Source: Bacteroidota bacterium (GTDB lineage: Bacteria; Bacteroidota; Bacteroidia; Flavobacteriales_F; PHOS-HE28). From it: a stretch of 37,456 nt of DNA. Shown one piece after another: positions 16,654 to 24,103 of the stretch (position 1 is the first letter of the stretch; each line of letters starts with the position of its first letter). The stretch lies in the NCBI GenBank assembly GCA_018266475.1, contig JAFEAI010000255.1, positions 1 to 37,456 of the forward strand. The letters are read 5' to 3'. A program made the position numbers and the translations under genes. Below the pieces are notes generated by a model that searched no databases, was not told the origin of the DNA, and was given only the letters and a program-made list of their open reading frames with translations.

Positions 16654-18228
16654 TCACCGCTTCACCAGCCGCTGCACCCAGCTGTGGCCACCGGCGCGCA
16701 GCTGCACGGCGTACACGCCGGCAGGCAGGTGGGCCACGGAAAAGCGAAGCTCCAACGGCGCCGGTGCAGCGCTTTTTTCCAACAACGTGGCCAGGTGCTT
16801 GCCATCATCGGCCAGCAGATCGATATGCAAAGGGCCTTCCGGCAGACGTTCCATCCGCAGTTCCACCACATCCCGCGCGGGGTTGGGGGCAAGGCTGAAG
16901 GCATCCTTGGACACTACCTCTTCAATGCCTGCGGGATCGGGGCCGAGCTTGACTACCCATAGGTCGCTGCCGCCACGGTTTTGCGTAAGGTCGCCGTCGG
17001 AGGAAGAGGAGCCGCCCGCAACTACATATCCGCCATCCGCAGTGCGCAGCACCGTATAAAATCCATCGCTCAGGGATCCGCCCAAGGCAAGCTCCCATAG
17101 CATGTTCCCCGTGCTGTCGGTGCGCACCAGCCAGCCATCGCTCATGCCATGGTTGAAGGTGATGTCCCCATTATTGGACTCTGTCCAGCCTGCGGAGATA
17201 TAACCGCCGTCCGGTGTGGGGGCAATGCTGAGCAGCATGTCGCTCAGTGAGCCGCCCAAGCAAGGTTGCTGCTGGATCAACTCGCCCCCGGGGCCAAGCA
17301 TGCCAATGTATCCGTCAAACCCGCCATGGTTGCAGGCCAATGCACCTTCGCTCCAAGAGGAAACCCCCGATACGGTAACTCTACCATCTGCGGTACAACA
17401 CACTGCATATCCGATGTCTTCACCCGCCCCGCCCAAGGAGCGCTCCCATACCAGTCCGCCGTTCGCGCTGACCTTCACCACCCAAATATCATCCATCCCG
17501 AGCGGGTGGCTGATATCACCGTCAGAGGAACCTGACGAGCCTGTGATCAGGTATCCGCTATCATCTGACTTTACGATGCCTGTGCTTTCGTCAGTTCCCG
17601 TTCCGCCCAAGCATGTTTGCCAAATGATACTGCCCGCTGGGTCCAGCCTTACCACCCAGTAGTCTGAACTGCCATGGTTGCCCGATACGTCACCGTTAGT
17701 TGACCTCGTACTACCAGAGAATGTATAACCGCCATCATCGTTTACGACAATTGCAGACGCTGCATCGGTATTGCTTCCCCCGTAGCATTTCTGCCATTCC
17801 AAGTAGCCATTGAGGTCCAGCTTGAGGATCCAAGCATCGAAGTTCCCGTGATTTCCATGAACATCCCCGCTATTGGAGGTGGTGGCACCGGCCACGATGT
17901 AGCCGCCGTCACTGGTAGGTGCAGCATCATATGCCCGGTCGTTTCCCGGGCCGCCATACACACGTGCCCACTGGAGTTCACCCAGTGGGTCCAGCTTCAG
18001 GATCCAAACGTCGCTTGGCCCCCCATGATAACCAACCACATCACCATTGTTGGCACCGGCCAAGCCGATTACCAGATATCCGCCGTCAAGCGTAGGCAGC
18101 ATCTTCTTTGCCTGATCACTACCCGTGCTTCCCCAAGTGTGCTGCCACTGAATGGGAGGCGGGGCTACTTGGGCGGACAGGAGTGCGGCGAGGCCGCAAA
18201 AACAAAGTGCAAGTACTTGTCTTAGCAT
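16654..18228 (-). CDS. T9SS type A cargo protein with repeated propeller-like units
   Basis: The product is 524 residues. It has a signal peptide (MLRQVLALCFCGLAALLSAQ), about seven repeats of roughly 53-58 residues, and a C-terminal T9SS type A sorting domain. Each repeat follows the pattern W-x-L/V-K-L-D...G-x-L-x-W...GG...D...DGGY-x-x-x-G...GD...NHG...D, for example DAWILKLDLNGYLEWQKCYG and SDGGYIVAGATTSNSGDVHG. Such repeats probably form a beta-propeller on the cell surface or in secreted proteins. The sorting domain starts near FSLAPNPARDVVELRM and ends GGHSWVQRLVKR. Function beyond surface exposure is unknown. The gene lies downstream of another T9SS cargo gene on the same strand, 107 bp away. 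Confidence 0.85.
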   Translation of the reverse strand: MLRQVLALCFCGLAALLSAQVAPPPIQWQHTWGSTGSDQAKKMLPTLDGGYLVIGLAGANNGDVVGYHGGPSDVWILKLDPLGELQWARVYGGPGNDRAYDAAPTSDGGYIVAGATTSNSGDVHGNHGNFDAWILKLDLNGYLEWQKCYGGSNTDAASAIVVNDDGGYTFSGSTRSTNGDVSGNHGSSDYWVVRLDPAGSIIWQTCLGGTGTDESTGIVKSDDSGYLITGSSGSSDGDISHPLGMDDIWVVKVSANGGLVWERSLGGAGEDIGYAVCCTADGRVTVSGVSSWSEGALACNHGGFDGYIGMLGPGGELIQQQPCLGGSLSDMLLSIAPTPDGGYISAGWTESNNGDITFNHGMSDGWLVRTDSTGNMLWELALGGSLSDGFYTVLRTADGGYVVAGGSSSSDGDLTQNRGGSDLWVVKLGPDPAGIEEVVSKDAFSLAPNPARDVVELRMERLPEGPLHIDLLADDGKHLATLLEKSAAPAPLELRFSVAHLPAGVYAVQLRAGGHSWVQRLVKR

Positions 18229-18274
18229 AATGGCCGGTGTGGGTGTGGCACAATTGGCTGCAGTGGAAGGGAGA

Positions 18275-18305
18275 GGCCCCCTTGGTCCTATTGACCAAGG
18301 GAGCC
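18275..18305 (-). terminator. 13-bp-stem hairpin after a T9SS gene
   Basis: The arms GGCCCCCTTGGTC (18275-18287) and GACCAAGGGAGCC (18293-18305) pair at 12 of 13 positions around a 5-base loop. The hairpin begins 31 bp past the stop of the minus-strand gene ending at 18336, as expected for a terminator, although no clear T-run follows. Confidence 0.5.
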
Positions 18306-18335
18306 TTCCTTCCGCGCGGGGTTACGTTGTGGTTG

Positions 18336-19913
18336 TCATTCAGCGATGGTGAAGCTTTTTGAAGAGGCGGATCCGTCCTGGAACTGGAATACGGCATGGT
18401 AAAGTCCCGGATGCCATGAATTGTTCGTGTTCACCACGAACTTGTTCAGGCCTGCGGTGTCAAAATCCACCTGCTTGTTCAGGTACTGGTGCCCTTCATT
18501 ATCCGTGATCAAAATATTGATCTGCAAGGGATAGGCCAAGTTGAACTCCACCGCGAACTCATTGCCCTTTACCGGCACAGGGTAGATATTCGCATTGGCA
18601 AAAGCTGCAAAGTGGGAGTTGAGCACCACCGGCGCGGTAAACTGCTCAAAGTGCCTCAGGACATCGCCATTGCGCATAACCACGGTGAATTCGTACAGAC
18701 CGGGCTGCAGCGGGGTTTTTGGCATGCTCACCAGCTTGGGGTCCTTGCCGAAGGGCAAAGCCACGGCCACCACGGGCTTCGCGCCGTCAGGGGTTACCTC
18801 GTCCACGCTTACGCTAAGTCCGAATCCGAAGTCGTAGGGGCGTTCGCTGGTGACGGACACGGCACAATCCACCAGTTCCAGGGTCCAGCCCAAAATGTCC
18901 ACGGTGCCGTCCGGGTACTCATCGGAGTACACTGTGAGCGCGGTGCATTCGGCGAACACGCCGCCCCATTGGTTCACATCGTCCGCACTGCCGAACGGAA
19001 ACATGGGGTGGCATTCCAGCGGGGGCGTGCCGCCGTTGTATGCCATCAGCTGTTGCACATGGGCATTGCCATTGAACAACAGCCGCAGATTGTCGTTCGC
19101 GTTTTGCAGGTCGGGGCACAGGTTGGTTGAACTCATGGCCACGTGGTCCGTGCCTTGGCCGGAAAGCGCATAATCCCATGGGCCGCAATACTTCACTATG
19201 CCATATGCCATGCCGCCCGGAATGAGGGTGAAACCCTGTTCATCCCGCATTTCGGAAGTGATGGGAACACTGATGACACAGGAAAGGTTGTGGTTGTCCC
19301 CCGTTGCTTCTGGCCACCCGCCGTATGGCAGGTTGAAGTTACTCGGAGTGTATTGGTTCGTGAACTGCCCCCACCGGTATTCGGGGATGAAGAAATAGGG
19401 TTGGCTGCCATCGGGATTGATCGCGGGCCTGAGTTCGATGTAGGCTTGGCCGAGCTCGTTGCAATAGGAGGCATGCAAGGCCCAGGAATAAGTGTTCGCA
19501 ATGCATCCTTGAACGCAGGCGGGCTCCCAAATCGGTCCGGGTTCCCCGAACGCTTCAGGATCTACATTCACCACCACTTGACCCAAGGCATCATACGCCC
19601 TGAGGTGGTAGCCGGCACGCTGCCCCGGGCTAAGGGTGGAAAGAAAGCCGAGGTCCGCCTTGCCAAAGAAACCATTGGTGATGGAAAAGCTCTGCACCAC
19701 GGCCTTGGTGGGTGCTCCGCTTCCTTGTGGCGTCACCACTGCAATGTCCACGGCAATGTGGTCAATGCCCATTCGGTTCCAACTTGCTTGGTCCACGATG
19801 AAATATCCGTTTGCAAGGTAGGGATCAACCCGCAAGATCGTTTTCCAGGTATCCGGTGCGGCGGATGCGCCGCCAGCGATCAGCAGGCCAAGTGAAAGTA
19901 GTGCGTGTTTCAT
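18336..19913 (-). CDS. T9SS type A cargo protein, large secreted protein of unknown function
   Basis: Starting at ATG 19913, where a signal peptide begins (MKHALLSLGLLIAGGASAAP), the product is 525 residues. I recognise no catalytic domain. The middle is rich in aromatic and Asn/Gly residues and has several cysteines (WEPACVQGCIANTYSWALHA, LVDCAVSV), suggesting a folded extracellular domain. The last 85 residues look like a T9SS type A sorting domain (NANIYPVPVKGNEFAVEFNL, then LNKQVDFDTAGLNKFVVNT and GLYHAVFQFQDG), ending SKSFTIAE. It is therefore probably exported through the type IX system and kept on the surface or released. An in-frame earlier start (MAFTQPQTK) is possible but precedes the signal peptide. 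Confidence 0.82.
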   Translation of the reverse strand: MKHALLSLGLLIAGGASAAPDTWKTILRVDPYLANGYFIVDQASWNRMGIDHIAVDIAVVTPQGSGAPTKAVVQSFSITNGFFGKADLGFLSTLSPGQRAGYHLRAYDALGQVVVNVDPEAFGEPGPIWEPACVQGCIANTYSWALHASYCNELGQAYIELRPAINPDGSQPYFFIPEYRWGQFTNQYTPSNFNLPYGGWPEATGDNHNLSCVISVPITSEMRDEQGFTLIPGGMAYGIVKYCGPWDYALSGQGTDHVAMSSTNLCPDLQNANDNLRLLFNGNAHVQQLMAYNGGTPPLECHPMFPFGSADDVNQWGGVFAECTALTVYSDEYPDGTVDILGWTLELVDCAVSVTSERPYDFGFGLSVSVDEVTPDGAKPVVAVALPFGKDPKLVSMPKTPLQPGLYEFTVVMRNGDVLRHFEQFTAPVVLNSHFAAFANANIYPVPVKGNEFAVEFNLAYPLQINILITDNEGHQYLNKQVDFDTAGLNKFVVNTNNSWHPGLYHAVFQFQDGSASSKSFTIAE

Positions 19914-20157
19914 GTTCGTATGGTTTTTGGTTTGCGGTTGAGTGAACGCCACAACGCTACGGCCCTGCCCCTGCGGCCATCAAGAGTGATCTTGTGGGCG
20001 GTGCATGCGGGTTTGTGGAGCGCCTGTTCGGCTTGGCGGGCGGCATGGCCAGGGCGGTGCAGCAGCGTGCAAATGCATCGCGCGGTGTTCGTTGGCAGCC
20101 TTCCTTGCTTACCTTGCATCACCGCTCTCCGCGAACCACCATGCACCCCAACCCCAC
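19914..20157. other. intergenic region with possible regulator promoter
   Basis: This 244-bp stretch separates the minus-strand T9SS gene from the LytTR regulator. No gene is supported. A TACCTTGC box at about 20110-20117, 41 bp before the ATG at 20158, resembles the -7 consensus and could drive the regulator. Confidence 0.4.
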
Positions 20158-20614
20158 ATGGACCCCGAGAGAAAGCTTTCCGGCACGCCCGATGCCGAAG
20201 ACACAACTACGCTGATAGCCAGTAGGTTACCCCCCCCCCCCCGTTTATGACGGATTCGGCGGCAGCCATGCGCGGCAGAACGCCTGCGGGCACCGGTTGG
20301 CGGTTCCTACAAAGGAAGGATCACGCTATGTGGACCATGCGGACATACTTGCACTGCAAGCAGATGGCAGCTACACGTGGCTGCTCTGCACGGACGGCAA
20401 GCGGCTGCTGGTGAGCCGCAACCTGCGCTACTTGTCCACCGCCTTGCCTTCATCCCTGTTCTTCCGCAGCCATCGCAAGCACCTGATCAACCTTGGCCAG
20501 GTGGCCGAGCTGTTGAACCACGGCGGTTGCCGGGTGCGCATGAAGGGCGGGCTGGAACTGCCGGTGGCGCGCAGCTGCCGCAGCGCGTTGGTTGAAGCGC
20601 TTGGGCAGGTGTAG
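20158..20614 (+). CDS. LytTR-domain transcription regulator, frame split by a C13 tract
   Basis: The LytTR DNA-binding domain reads cleanly from about 20297 (TTG; LAVPTKEGSRYVDHADI) to the TAG at 20612-20614. Signatures are ILALQADGSYTWLLC, GKRLLVSRNLRYL, FFRSHRKHLINL and ELPVARSCRSAL. The ATG at 20158 opens an upstream frame (MDPERKLSGTPDAEDTTTLI) that runs into 13 C residues (20230-20242) and stops at 20250. The LytTR frame continues upstream through the same C run, in the next phase, back to a TAG at 20216. With 12 or 15 C the two frames would join into one protein of about 151 residues. So this is either a phase-variable gene in the OFF state, a shorter protein starting at TTG 20297, or a homopolymer sequencing error. 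No receiver domain is present. Confidence 0.72.
20230..20242. repeat. C13 homopolymer tract
   Basis: There are thirteen consecutive C bases in the 5' part of the LytTR gene. It is the longest single-base run in the window. Changing the count by one base would switch the reading frame between the upstream start and the DNA-binding domain. Confidence 0.9.
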
Positions 20615-20626
20615 GCCGCGCAGGGT

Positions 20627-20669
20627 GCGCGCAGGGTATGGCCCAGGGGCTGATGCACACGTTGGATCG
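20627..20669. repeat. direct repeat copy 1 flanking vapBC
   Basis: This 43-bp segment begins GCGCGCAGGGTA and ends ACGTTGGATCG. It matches the segment at 21481-21522 at about 37 positions, in the same orientation. The vapBC cassette lies between the two copies. Confidence 0.75.
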
Positions 20670-20724
20670 GCACTGCGGGAGCGATGTAGTGCCGCACCTT
20701 TGCATCCAACCGCGCCATCCGGGA

Positions 20725-21168
20725 TCACAGATAGTTTCGAACGAACTCCCCCGGTTCCCAGACCGGCAGTTGGGCATGACGTTCGAAGTCCTTCACATTG
20801 CAGGTTACGATACCATCCACGCGCCGCGCCGCGTGAACCACGGCGAAGTGCTGCAAACCGTCCTCCAGGTCCACGAAACTGCTGGCCATGGCGGCATGAA
20901 AGTCGGCCGCCGCCACATGCACCATTGCAAACAACGGCAGCAGCTCGTTCATGGCCTCCACCACTTTTGCCCTATCGGGAAAACCGCGTTTCACCTCCCA
21001 CCTGCGGCCCAGCACATACTGCACATTGGCCATGATCACCGGCGTGGTTATCCCGACAAACTCCCCGTTGACCAGGGCGTCCATCACCAATTGGCTGTCG
21101 GCGCTCTGGGCTTCGTCGCCTTTCATGGCTGCGATCACCACGTCCGTGTCCACCAGGACGCGCATCAT
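20725..21168 (-). CDS. vapC: PIN-domain toxin (VapC-like ribonuclease)
   Basis: This 147-residue PIN-domain protein is probably the RNA-cleaving toxin of a type II toxin-antitoxin pair. The N-terminal RVLVDTDVVIAAM carries the first metal-binding Asp (residue 7). Later acidic positions lie in FVDLEDGLQH and GIVTCNVKDFERH, the usual PIN arrangement. The start is one of two adjacent ATGs (21168 or 21165); the first sits 9 bp after an AAAAGG ribosome-binding sequence. The antitoxin gene lies immediately upstream, and its frame runs on through the first 197 bp of this gene. The cassette sits between two imperfect direct repeats. Confidence 0.88.
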   Translation of the reverse strand: MMRVLVDTDVVIAAMKGDEAQSADSQLVMDALVNGEFVGITTPVIMANVQYVLGRRWEVKRGFPDRAKVVEAMNELLPLFAMVHVAAADFHAAMASSFVDLEDGLQHFAVVHAARRVDGIVTCNVKDFERHAQLPVWEPGEFVRNYL

Positions 21169-21436
21169 GCCGCTTGGCCTTTTTGGTACGGGTGGGCTTC
21201 GTTTGCACTTTGCGGGCGATGCGGCCCACCCGGTCATCGCGCAGCAGGTCGTCCTTGGTAAAGGTGAGCGTGCCCCCCCATTTCGCGCTCCATGAGCGGC
21301 GCGGGGCTTTCGATGCTGAGCGCTCCACCGCGTCGGCAAACAGCTCTCCCACGCTCTTGCCTGAACGTTTGCCCGCAGCCTTCGCCTTGCGCACAGTGGC
21401 TTCCTCCACATAGAGCGTGAGCTTCTTCTTTGCCAT
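20972..21436 (-). CDS. vapB: VapB-like antitoxin with extended overlapping tail
   Basis: The first 85 or so residues look like an antitoxin for a PIN toxin: MAKKKLTLYVEEATVRKAKA, GKSVGELFADAVE, SWSAKWGGTLTFTKDDLLRD. The start fits a ribbon-helix-helix DNA-binding domain, and the Trp/Gly-rich middle is probably the toxin-binding part. Unusually, no stop occurs near the vapC start. The frame continues to 20972, adding about 65 residues (KRHDARPGGHGRGDR and onward) that look like out-of-frame vapC sequence. A single-base shift would place a TGA across the vapC ATG, so the extension may reflect a frameshift. The protein is 154 residues as read. Confidence 0.75.
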   Translation of the reverse strand: MAKKKLTLYVEEATVRKAKAAGKRSGKSVGELFADAVERSASKAPRRSWSAKWGGTLTFTKDDLLRDDRVGRIARKVQTKPTRTKKAKRHDARPGGHGRGDRSHERRRSPERRQPIGDGRPGQRGVCRDNHAGDHGQCAVCAGPQVGGETRFSR

Positions 21437-21440
21437 GCCA

Positions 21441-21448
21441 CAAATGTA
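21441..21448 (-). promoter_or_regulatory. -7 box of vapBC, 4 nt before the ATG
   Basis: Reading the minus strand, TACATTTG is a perfect TAnnTTTG box followed by TGGC and then the vapB ATG. Transcription would start at or within a few bases of the start codon, implying a leaderless or near-leaderless mRNA. The left end of the box overlaps the inverted repeat at 21447-21471. Confidence 0.6.
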
Positions 21449-21471
21449 CGTATGGAAAATACGGATACGTA
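21447..21471. promoter_or_regulatory. candidate VapB operator
   Basis: TACGTAT (21447-21453) and ATACGTA (21465-21471) form a perfect 7-bp inverted repeat with an 11-bp spacer. It overlaps the edge of the vapBC -7 box and extends upstream. Autoregulation by the antitoxin is the usual logic of such loci, so this is the likely binding site. Confidence 0.6.
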
Positions 21472-21480
21472 TGGCAGACC

Positions 21481-21522
21481 GCGCGCAGGGTAAGCCCTGG
21501 TGCTGATGTATACGTTGGATCG
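21481..21522. repeat. direct repeat copy 2 flanking vapBC
   Basis: This is the partner of 20627-20669, beginning GCGCGCAGGGTA and ending ATACGTTGGATCG, in the same orientation. The two copies are about 854 bp apart, start to start, and enclose vapC and vapB completely. Confidence 0.75.
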
Positions 21523-21548
21523 TTCCTGCGCGTGCGGGGGCGTTCCGC

Positions 21549-23726
21549 TCAATGCGCCACGCTCACCAACCGCTGCGTGCGTTCACCGCCCTGCACGCAG
21601 GCAACCACGTACATCCCGGAGGGCAGGGCGCCCACGGGCAGGTCGGCGGTACCGCTGGAGCTGCTGCGGCACAGCTCGCGGCCGGCCAGGTCCAGCAGCG
21701 CAATTTGCGCAGGAGTGCCCGGGGCGGTGCGCACGTGCAGCCATTGGTCCGCGGGCACGGGCCACGCGCCCAGCAGGCCGGGTCCTGCCGGTTCTTCCAC
21801 GGCCATCACCGCCTGGTGCCTTGCGTTCCACTCCTGGTAGAACAGGTTGGCCACCGTGGCGTTGTGGATGATCAGCGTGTTCTCGTCGTTCACCGTTTCC
21901 GCGCTGGAGGTCCAGTTGTGGCTGCCGGTTTCCACGCGCGGATCGTACGCGGTGCCTTCATCAGCGATGGCGTACTTGTGGTGCAGCAGGCCCGGTTCGG
22001 TGTTGTGCGAATAGAGCTGCACGCCCTGGCCCACCAAGTAGCTGAACTTGGACCCGGTGGCGTCCACTTCCTCCACGTCCCCGGCCACGTACATGCCGGG
22101 CCTGTTCTTGGCGGCCAGCACGGCTTGGCTGAGGCTGTTCTCGGTAAAGATGTACAGTGCCAGGCGCAGGTTGTGCTGGGCGGCATCAAGGGTGCCCTTG
22201 ATCTTGGCGGTAGTGCCGTCGCTGGGCGAGAAGAAGCTCTCCACCAGGTTTCCGCCCACGTTGAACAGGTGCGGGGTGTTGTCCGTTTTGGCCGCGCCGA
22301 ACCTGCTGAGGGCGGGCACGGGCTGCGGTCCGCTTCCTCCCCACATTTCCTCGAACTCCATGCGGTAGCAGCGCGCCAGGGCCTGGTCCTGGATGAAGAC
22401 GATGTTGTTGTAATCGTCGAAGAAGCTCTGCGTGGTCCAGTTGCAGCTTCCGCCCATCACGGTGGCGCGCTGGGCGTCCTCCGCATCGATCACCATGAAC
22501 TTGTTGTGCATGCCGCTGCCTTCGCTGTTGGTGCGCATCAGCCTGGGGATGGCGGGGTTCAGGCTATTGAGGGCGGTGTTGGCGTTGCTGCCCTCGGCGA
22601 TCCAGCGCACCCGCACGCCCCTTGTCTTGGCGGCGTTCACGGCCTGCACCACAAAGGAGCTGTTGGTGTTGTACATGGCGATGTCCAGCGTGCTCTGGGC
22701 GCGGTCGATGTACGCCTTGATGGTATCGTCGGTGGCCTGGAAAAGGCCGATGGCATCCTGGCCGGAGCTTACGCCGGTATCCACGCTCTTGGTGAAATAC
22801 ACCTTGATGGCGCCGCCGGAGGTGGAGGCAGTGGAGTACAGTGCGGGCACGGCGAAGGCCGTATCCGTGCCGCTAACGGAGAACACCTGCGCGAAATAAA
22901 AGGTGGCGGGCTGCAGGCCGGCGATGGGGAGGCTGTGGGAAGTGCCGTTGCCTGCGGCGGCGGCGTGCATCCCCAGGGCTGGCGTGCTGCCATAGAACAC
23001 CTCGGTAGTGCCGGCGAGGTTGGTTTGCCAGCCCAAGGTGAAGCCATTGGTGACCAAATTGCTTTGCACCACGGGCGGCTGTATGCTGATGGAGGCGTGC
23101 GGGGTGATGTCCGCGCTGGTGCGCGGCAGCAGCTGGTAGCCGTCGGCGTAGGGCGGGTTGTTGGAGAACTGGGAGCCGATGCCGGTGATGTCCACTGCAC
23201 CCGCAGGCACGGGCGTGCCGACCATGGGGTGGCCGGTGCGGAAATACACGTTGGCCGTTTCGGTGCCGGCCACCACCGGCCAGGTGCCCGCGGCAAAGGT
23301 GCCCGTGCCGGTGAAATGCACGCCGTTCATGCGCACTAAGCGCGATTCCACGGATTCATCCAGCCCTGCGGGGGTTATCGGTATGGGCGCGGGCAGCGGA
23401 TTGCCGGTGCTGTTCACGGTGAAGGCGGTGATGGGGGTGATCTCCAGCAGGCCGCTGTAGTTGGTGAGCGTGCCGGTAACGGTGATGTTGGTGCCGGGCT
23501 GGGGATTGAAGCCGGGCACCGAGCCGTTACCGGGGAATGCGGCGATGCCGGCATCGGCATCCTGCAGGTAGCGTATGCCGCCCAGCGAGGAGCCGGAGGT
23601 AACAAGGCCGGTTACGGTGACCTGGCTGCCGATGGCGGCATTGCGTGCGGCGGCGATGGATTGCGCCAGCACCGGCGCGTGGAAGAGCACGGAACAGGCG
23701 GCTGCGGCTGCAAAAAGGCGGTTCAT
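21549..23726 (-). CDS. T9SS-exported phospholipase D-like protein with two HKD motifs
   Basis: The product is 725 residues. A signal peptide (MNRLFAAAAACSVLFHAPVL, then AQ) is followed by an OB-fold-like region at about 20-200 (ARNAAIGSQVTVTGLVTSGS, INVTGTL-like repeats), of a kind seen in secreted nucleases. A fibronectin-like module spans about 215-300. Two PLD domains follow: HNKFMVIDAEDAQ with SCNWTTQSFF near residue 405, and HHKYAIADEGT with GSHNWTSSAETVND near 581. Both keep H, K and D plus the later Ser/Asn. The C-terminus is a T9SS type A sorting domain ending RTQRLVSVAH. It is probably a secreted or surface-bound phosphodiesterase or nuclease; the DNA versus lipid substrate is open. 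A TTCCTTTG box lies 5 nt before the ATG. Confidence 0.88.
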   Translation of the reverse strand: MNRLFAAAAACSVLFHAPVLAQSIAAARNAAIGSQVTVTGLVTSGSSLGGIRYLQDADAGIAAFPGNGSVPGFNPQPGTNITVTGTLTNYSGLLEITPITAFTVNSTGNPLPAPIPITPAGLDESVESRLVRMNGVHFTGTGTFAAGTWPVVAGTETANVYFRTGHPMVGTPVPAGAVDITGIGSQFSNNPPYADGYQLLPRTSADITPHASISIQPPVVQSNLVTNGFTLGWQTNLAGTTEVFYGSTPALGMHAAAAGNGTSHSLPIAGLQPATFYFAQVFSVSGTDTAFAVPALYSTASTSGGAIKVYFTKSVDTGVSSGQDAIGLFQATDDTIKAYIDRAQSTLDIAMYNTNSSFVVQAVNAAKTRGVRVRWIAEGSNANTALNSLNPAIPRLMRTNSEGSGMHNKFMVIDAEDAQRATVMGGSCNWTTQSFFDDYNNIVFIQDQALARCYRMEFEEMWGGSGPQPVPALSRFGAAKTDNTPHLFNVGGNLVESFFSPSDGTTAKIKGTLDAAQHNLRLALYIFTENSLSQAVLAAKNRPGMYVAGDVEEVDATGSKFSYLVGQGVQLYSHNTEPGLLHHKYAIADEGTAYDPRVETGSHNWTSSAETVNDENTLIIHNATVANLFYQEWNARHQAVMAVEEPAGPGLLGAWPVPADQWLHVRTAPGTPAQIALLDLAGRELCRSSSSGTADLPVGALPSGMYVVACVQGGERTQRLVSVAH

Positions 23727-24103
23727 GGGTGCAAAGGAACGGCATGCGGGAACTGGTGGCGCACCTCCCGCCAGTTATACATGCGCCTGGTGGCGCGTTC
23801 ACCTGCTGACTTGAACCACGGACCCACATGGATGTCCACGGAAAAGAATAGATGCTTCCTCCCAAACTTCGGGCAGGCCATCCACGATCATCCGCGGTGC
23901 TGAACAAGAGTGTGTCCGCGTCCGTAGGGCACGCCAGGTCCCACGGCCCTGCACATTCCGCCGGGGGCTCCGCCCCTGCCCGCTGCCGCCGGGCGGAAGG
24001 CTCTCTCCGCACGGTGGGTTGGGCCACCTGCACGGGGCGTTGGCGCGGATCTTGCCCGTGCGTGCGGTGAACGGATAACTTGCCGCCCCATTGCCAACAA
24101 CCG
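23727..24103. other. 377-bp divergent intergenic region
   Basis: No gene is supported between the minus-strand PLD gene and the plus-strand EEP gene. A TTCCTTTG box (23732-23739, minus) lies just before the PLD start. A TAACTTGC box near 24076-24083 is a candidate -7 element for the EEP gene. The middle holds a GC-rich inverted segment (CCGGGGGCTCC, GCCGCCGGGCGG) with no clear role. Confidence 0.45.

Noticed and set aside
21552..23339. 595-codon plus-strand open frame opposite the T9SS PLD gene
   Set aside because: It is a codon-bias shadow of the real minus-strand gene, with Gly/His/Val-rich composition and no motif.
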